Below are positions 61,141-64,000 of a stretch of 64,000 nucleotides of DNA, in pieces (positions within the stretch are counted from its first letter, which is position 1; the number at the start of each line of letters is the position of its first letter). The stretch spans positions 79,209,674 to 79,273,673 of the forward strand of contig NC_135375.1 in assembly GCF_049243985.1 (NCBI RefSeq), given 5' to 3'. The stretch comes from Paroedura picta. Its lineage: Eukaryota; Chordata; Lepidosauria; Squamata; Gekkonidae. Below the pieces are notes generated by a model, which searched no databases, had not been told where the DNA came from, and worked only from the letters and a program-made list of their open reading frames with translations. A program made the position numbers and the translations under genes.

Positions 61141-62446
61141 GCAAGGGTTAGCACAAGTAACCCTTGCAATGCAAGTGACAGCTACCTAAGCGAAATGGCT
61201 GCTTTAGAGTTACCATTTTTAAGCACAGATGGCCTGTGGGTGGTGCTGATTTATGCTTCGGCTGGTATTGAAAATGGAGGCTTCCGTTATGTTTCATAAC
61301 TTGCACTAGACTCAGGGTATAAATAAAGGCATATGGATGAGGGATTGATGTGCTGTTTATCTGCTGCTTGAGACTTTGTCAAAGCTTGAGATGCTCCTCT
61401 CTTGCATTGTCTCTTGATATGCCTCTTACCCCAGAAATAGAGATTATTCTGCCCTTTCTCAAAGGATTTTGGGTCAATGCTCATCATTCCTTCCTTCACC
61501 ATCTTATTGTCATAACCCTGTAGCTTTTACTGAGAAATATGCCCAGGTCACCTAATAAGCTTCATCGAAGAATCACAGTTTGGGCCTCTGTCTCGGAAAT
61601 CCTGGGCTAATATCCTAACCACTGCAACATGCTGACACTCTACATGAGGATATGAAACTGGCTATTTAAAGTTATTAGCTACTGGTTGTCGTTGAACACT
61701 CAGGATATCATGTGATATATGAGCACAGACATCCGGGCTTCTGCTCTGGCACCATCCTCGCTCCAGTGAAGTTTGGAGGCCAGCTGAGTCTCTTCAGGGA
61801 AGGTTGGGGAATGAAGAAAGTTGATAAAACTAAAGTTTTGTTGAGTCAAATACCCAACAGTGAGCTGAAACATGGTTTCATAAAGTACTTGTGATTCTGT
61901 ATTATGTCTGAACCCAGGGAATGGTTAGTAGTACATCTTCATTTTTACAAGTTCTGTTACTTACAGCATCCTCGTGGAATGGTGTCTCCCTTATTATACA
62001 TCTGATGTCACATCTTGAGTTCTTGTTATGAGCTCAAGAAGCCCCTGTTTTCCCCAGGCTTTTATTATCCCCCCTCCCTTACTGGTTTTGTGATATGGGA
62101 ATTATTGTATGTGGTTTTATTTCCTCTCTGATATCTTGTTACCTGAGGCTGTTAATACTGATTATTGATTGATATACTGATTGATATTGCCTCTGGCAGT
62201 TTTAATAGTTTTTCTTAAAGCAGCTATGAGTTTTTACCCAAGTGCCCCAGTTTTTAGGTCTGTATGGTACACTTGCTTGATAATACGTGCTATTGAAATT
62301 GTACTTGTGTTCTTTGTGGGGGACTGCAAGGGGTGTGATGCATGATTGTACTCCAGTGTTCCTCAATGTATTATGAAGAGTTTGGGCTTCACTACAATGC
62401 TTGAAACCCTAGTAGTCATGCAATCTATGCCTGGTTTGGAATCAAC
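61141..62446. other. CCDC171 intron, no feature recognised
   Basis: Unique-looking sequence with short open frames only. Confidence 0.35.
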
Positions 62447-62459
62447 TATGGTCATTCTG

Positions 62460-62613
62460 AGTACCCAGCTTGCTGGGGGGTAAACGGTCATGACTGGGGA
62501 AGGCACTGGCAAACCACCCCGTATTGAGTCTGCCAAGAAAACGCTGGAGGGCGTCACCCCAAGGGTCAGACATGACTCGGTGCTTGCACAGGGGATACCT
62601 TTACCTTTATCTT
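62460..62613 (+). mobile_element. ACA-SINE-type SINE, 5'-truncated
   Basis: Begins in mid-element at GTACCCAGCTTGCTGGGGGG, so the tRNA part is missing, yet a perfect 13-bp duplication TATGGTCATTCTG (62447-62459 and 62614-62626) flanks it. It was therefore truncated on insertion and not later. Confidence 0.92.
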
Positions 62614-62626
62614 TATGGTCATTCTG

Positions 62627-64000
62627 GATAGAGAATTACTTTAGTTTTTGTTCACTTCCAGAAACATACTGGTAAACTGCACTGAACCTAGCATGAAGAA
62701 AGACCCACTATGATGTTATTCTAATATTGTTCTTTTTCTACCTTGGGAGTGAGGGGGGAAGAATCCATTTGCGATTTTAGGGCAGACGTTATGCTTGCCT
62801 GACAACTGTAGCCTGTGATATTCACCACCTTAAATACCACAAAGTGGTGAGAGATGTAAATAATCTAAATTTGAGGCATAGTCGTTTGAGTGTTATGGGA
62901 GGGCAGTAAATCCTTCTGGAATCTTACCAGAATACTCTCTCAACCAGCTCACAACATCAAACTGATGGCCATATCATTTTCAGAGGTGTGTGTGTGAATG
63001 TGAATGAGTGAGTGAGAAATTTCCTGATACCTCTCTAAGATAGAAGAATATGGCATTTATAAGGTGGGTCACACAATTCATATTGGCTTTGGTCTGTTAT
63101 AGGTACCAAAGAATATGGTATCAGAAAAGGCAACTTTGGCATCGAAAAAGGTCAGGATGCCCACCTTGCTTAATCAGACTGATGCAGAAGGAATCAGAAG
63201 GCCAGTTGTTGAAATACAGGCAGACTACTAATGTGTTCTTTTTAATGGATTGTGAGGTTTTTGGGGCTGTGACCCCACAGTAACCTTTTCTTTAGCTGAC
63301 TTGCGTCTGAGATTAAGACAGTGACGCGGTGCTGGGAGAATTTAAATTGGTAGCTGTAAGTGCCTTTTAAAATACCCTGATTCTGCAGGCAAACAAGCTA
63401 ATTATATATATTTTTCTCCCCTCACAGAGGAGCTATATACATCTGTGCTAAAACAAGAGCAACATGCTTGGAAATTAATGAGTGAGAAAGCGTTGTATTG
63501 GATAGTTAAGTGGCAATAGTAAATACCTCCCCCAAAGAGGTTTTTATATAGTGGTGTAGTAAAGGTGCATACTGAGCACGCAGTTGGATAATAACTAGTG
63601 CCTTCCATTTTCCAAATTGATTATGGTACTTGGTGGTAAGAAATAGAAAATTTGAAATTGTTCCTGAGGAAAACCTGGACTCAGTTCATTTTGAACAGTG
63701 GAACAGATTCCATATGTATCATGTATCCATGGTGTTTTTTTTTAAATCCAGTTTCATATCTCTGGCAGTCTTTAAGGCTTGTAACATCCTTAGAACATAA
63801 TCCAGTGACGGTACAGTGGAGTTTTTGGTGACTTTATTGACTAAACCCATTGACTTCAGTGGAACTAGAACGGTATAACTCTGACTTTGGGTGGCACTTA
63901 GGAGAATGATTTACGTGTGCACAGAGGACTGAATTCTGTAACTGTTATTTGCGTTTGCAGTTGTTGACAGATGCTTCAACCAGATGCAGTAAACAGGGTT
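62627..64000. other. CCDC171 intron to window edge
   Basis: Contains a (GT/GA)-rich stretch near 62985-63020 and a short squamate repeat at 63825-63910. Two exon-like stretches (63424-63519 and 63958-64000) do not match CCDC171 and are not called. Confidence 0.4.
63825..63910 (+). repeat. Short squamate repeat, CCCATTGA..TCAATGGG type
   Basis: 'aaacccattgacttcagtgg' then 'aacggtataactctgacttt', the pattern seen at 4428-4505. Confidence 0.6.

Noticed and set aside
63424-63519. Possible CCDC171 exon (acceptor ctcacag, coiled-coil-like peptide EELYTSVLKQEQHAWKLMSE)
   Set aside because: It does not match the human residues that should follow exon d, has a stop soon after and no donor in frame.
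63958-64000. Possible exon start at the right edge (acceptor tttgcag)
   Set aside because: The visible peptide LLTDASTRCSKQG does not resemble CCDC171 and the window ends too soon to judge.

Overview
The window is a piece of squamate reptile (probably lizard or gecko) nuclear genome. The evidence is two vertebrate genes with canonical introns, CR1 and L2-type LINEs, two abundant squamate-style tRNA-derived SINE families (one of the ACA-SINE type), hAT-type MITEs with 8-bp target duplications and Helitron ends. Nothing bacterial or organellar is seen, and no retroviral or LTR element was recognised.

Region 1 (about 1 to 29.5 kb) is the complete coding part of PSIP1 (LEDGF/p75) on the minus strand. 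Sixteen coding exons, all joining in phase, run from the ATG at 28893 to the stop at 1266-1268 and give a predicted protein of 576 residues (human p75 has 530). In order they carry the PWWP domain (exons 1-3), an acidic/basic linker with NLS and two AT-hooks (exons 4-8), the charged region (exons 9-11), the integrase-binding domain (exons 12-14) and the C-terminal tail. A CpG-rich promoter lies at about 28.9-29.6 kb, and a non-coding first exon probably ends at 29317. Exon 4 has no counterpart in human p75.

Region 2 (about 29.9-38.3 kb) is intergenic and repeat-rich: a MITE interrupted by a chimeric SINE, a minus-strand CR1 and scattered SINE/LINE pieces.

Region 3 (about 38.4 kb to the end) is the 5' part of CCDC171 on the plus strand, head-to-head with PSIP1 as in the human 9p22 order. 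A CpG-rich promoter candidate lies at 38.4-38.9 kb and four coding exons are recognisable (48015-48141, 50228-50402, 53421-53611, 56298-56429); the gene runs off the right edge. Its large introns hold a minisatellite cluster, a CR1, an L2-type LINE, a GC-rich transposon with TIRs and a 511-bp Helitron built from palindromes. A degenerate 48-bp copy of part of the second recognised exon lies in the following intron.

The two genes are unrelated in function: a chromatin tether that reads methylated H3K36, and a long coiled-coil protein. They share only their neighbourhood. The most unusual observations are the extra PSIP1 exon, a p52-like read-through form that would end one residue past the shared part, the duplicated CCDC171 exon fragment, and the family of Helitron ends whose hairpins keep pairing while their sequence changes.
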